Source: Anaerolineales bacterium
GTDB lineage: Bacteria; Chloroflexota; Anaerolineae; Anaerolineales; Villigracilaceae
Direction of reading: 5' to 3'
NCBI GenBank assembly: GCA_015489255.1
Contig: WGAD01000028.1
Span: 1 to 5,207, forward strand
DNA: 5,207 bases
A program made the translations under genes and the position numbers. Numbering within the stretch: the stretch's first letter is position 1; each line of letters starts with the position of its first letter. Below, in pieces: positions 4,875-5,207 of this stretch. The notes below the pieces were generated by a model. It was given only the letters and a program-made list of their open reading frames with translations. It did no database searches and had not been told where the DNA came from.

Positions 4875-5207
4875 TCAGGCCAGTTCGATGACCGCGCCGG
4901 CTTCTTCCAGTTTCTTCTTGGCGTCTTCGGCAACTTCCTTGCCCACGCCGGAGAGGATCTTGGTGCCCGGGGTTTCGGCCATTTCCTTGGCTTCCTTCAG
5001 GCCCATGCTGGTCAGCTGGCGGATGGCTTTGATGACCTCGATCTTCTTGGGGCCGGTTTCTTTCAGCACCACGTCGAACTCGGTCTTTTCTTCAGCCGCC
5101 TCACCAGCGCCGGCGCCGGCAGGCATCGCCATCACCGCGGCGGGCGCAGCAGCGGAAACGCCCCACTTGTCTTCAAGCATCTTCACCAGGTCTGCCGCTT
5201 CCAACAC
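4875..5207 (-). CDS. rplL: Ribosomal protein bL12 (L7/L12), N-terminus outside window
   Basis: The visible 110 residues are the bulk of ribosomal stalk protein L7/L12, which binds uL10 on the large subunit as dimers and recruits translation factors such as EF-Tu and EF-G. The start of the visible part ([18 protein letters not shown]) is the end of the N-terminal dimerisation helix region. An Ala/Gly-rich flexible hinge follows (about 19-37 of the visible part), then the C-terminal factor-binding domain from [11 protein letters not shown] onward, with the conserved [20 protein letters not shown] and [13 protein letters not shown]. The GTG at 5205-5207 is an internal Val codon, not the start: full-length family members of about 120-130 residues have some 15-20 more residues before it. 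The gene ends at a TGA (complement of 4875-4877) shortly before the shared terminator. No rpoB or other gene follows it on this strand within the window. Confidence 0.97.
   Translation of the reverse strand: MLEAADLVKMLEDKWGVSAAAPAAVMAMPAGAGAGEAAEEKTEFDVVLKETGPKKIEVIKAIRQLTSMGLKEAKEMAETPGTKILSGVGKEVAEDAKKKLEEAGAVIELA

Noticed and set aside
5205..5207. GTG at the right edge as the rplL start codon
   Set aside because: It aligns with an internal Val in the N-terminal region of L7/L12; the true start lies beyond the window.

Overview
The window is a stretch of ordinary bacterial chromosome. It is GC-rich and densely coded, with no mobile elements, CRISPR arrays or RNA genes that I can see. The protein set, the Bacillus-type LexA box (GAAC-N4-GTTC) and the lipoprotein with a DUF4349-like domain fit a Chloroflexota (Anaerolineae-like) genome. 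That assignment rests on general resemblance and I hold it with moderate confidence only.

Layout. Positions 1-2936 carry a tightly packed plus-strand run: the tail of an unidentified coiled-coil protein (ends 171), an inositol-monophosphatase-family phosphatase (168-956, overlapping the previous stop by ATGA), the bifunctional coenzyme A biosynthesis gene coaBC (964-2175) and a calcineurin-like metallophosphoesterase (2202-2936). A GC-rich leader of about 106 bases with competing hairpins then precedes a DUF4349-type lipoprotein gene (3043-3954), which ends in a strong intrinsic terminator (3972-4003). A separate unit follows: lexA (4150-4797), with a consensus-like promoter whose 17-base spacer contains a LexA box. 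At the right edge rplL (ribosomal protein L7/L12) runs on the minus strand and its start lies outside the window. lexA and rplL converge on one 17-bp hairpin (4821-4861) that can terminate both.

How the genes fit together. The first four genes are close enough to be co-transcribed but do not form one pathway. CoaBC makes 4'-phosphopantetheine, the phosphatase and phosphoesterase are housekeeping hydrolases of unknown exact substrate, and the lipoprotein is an envelope protein. lexA appears to be a self-regulated single-gene unit.

I did not find a new multi-gene system. The points most worth a second look are at residue and promoter level: LexA has Ala-Ser instead of Ala-Gly at the self-cleavage site; CoaBC has Asp and Ser where the well-studied enzyme has its catalytic Asn and Cys; coaBC has a near-perfect -10 box placed so that its mRNA could be leaderless; and the lipoprotein leader can fold in several mutually exclusive ways.
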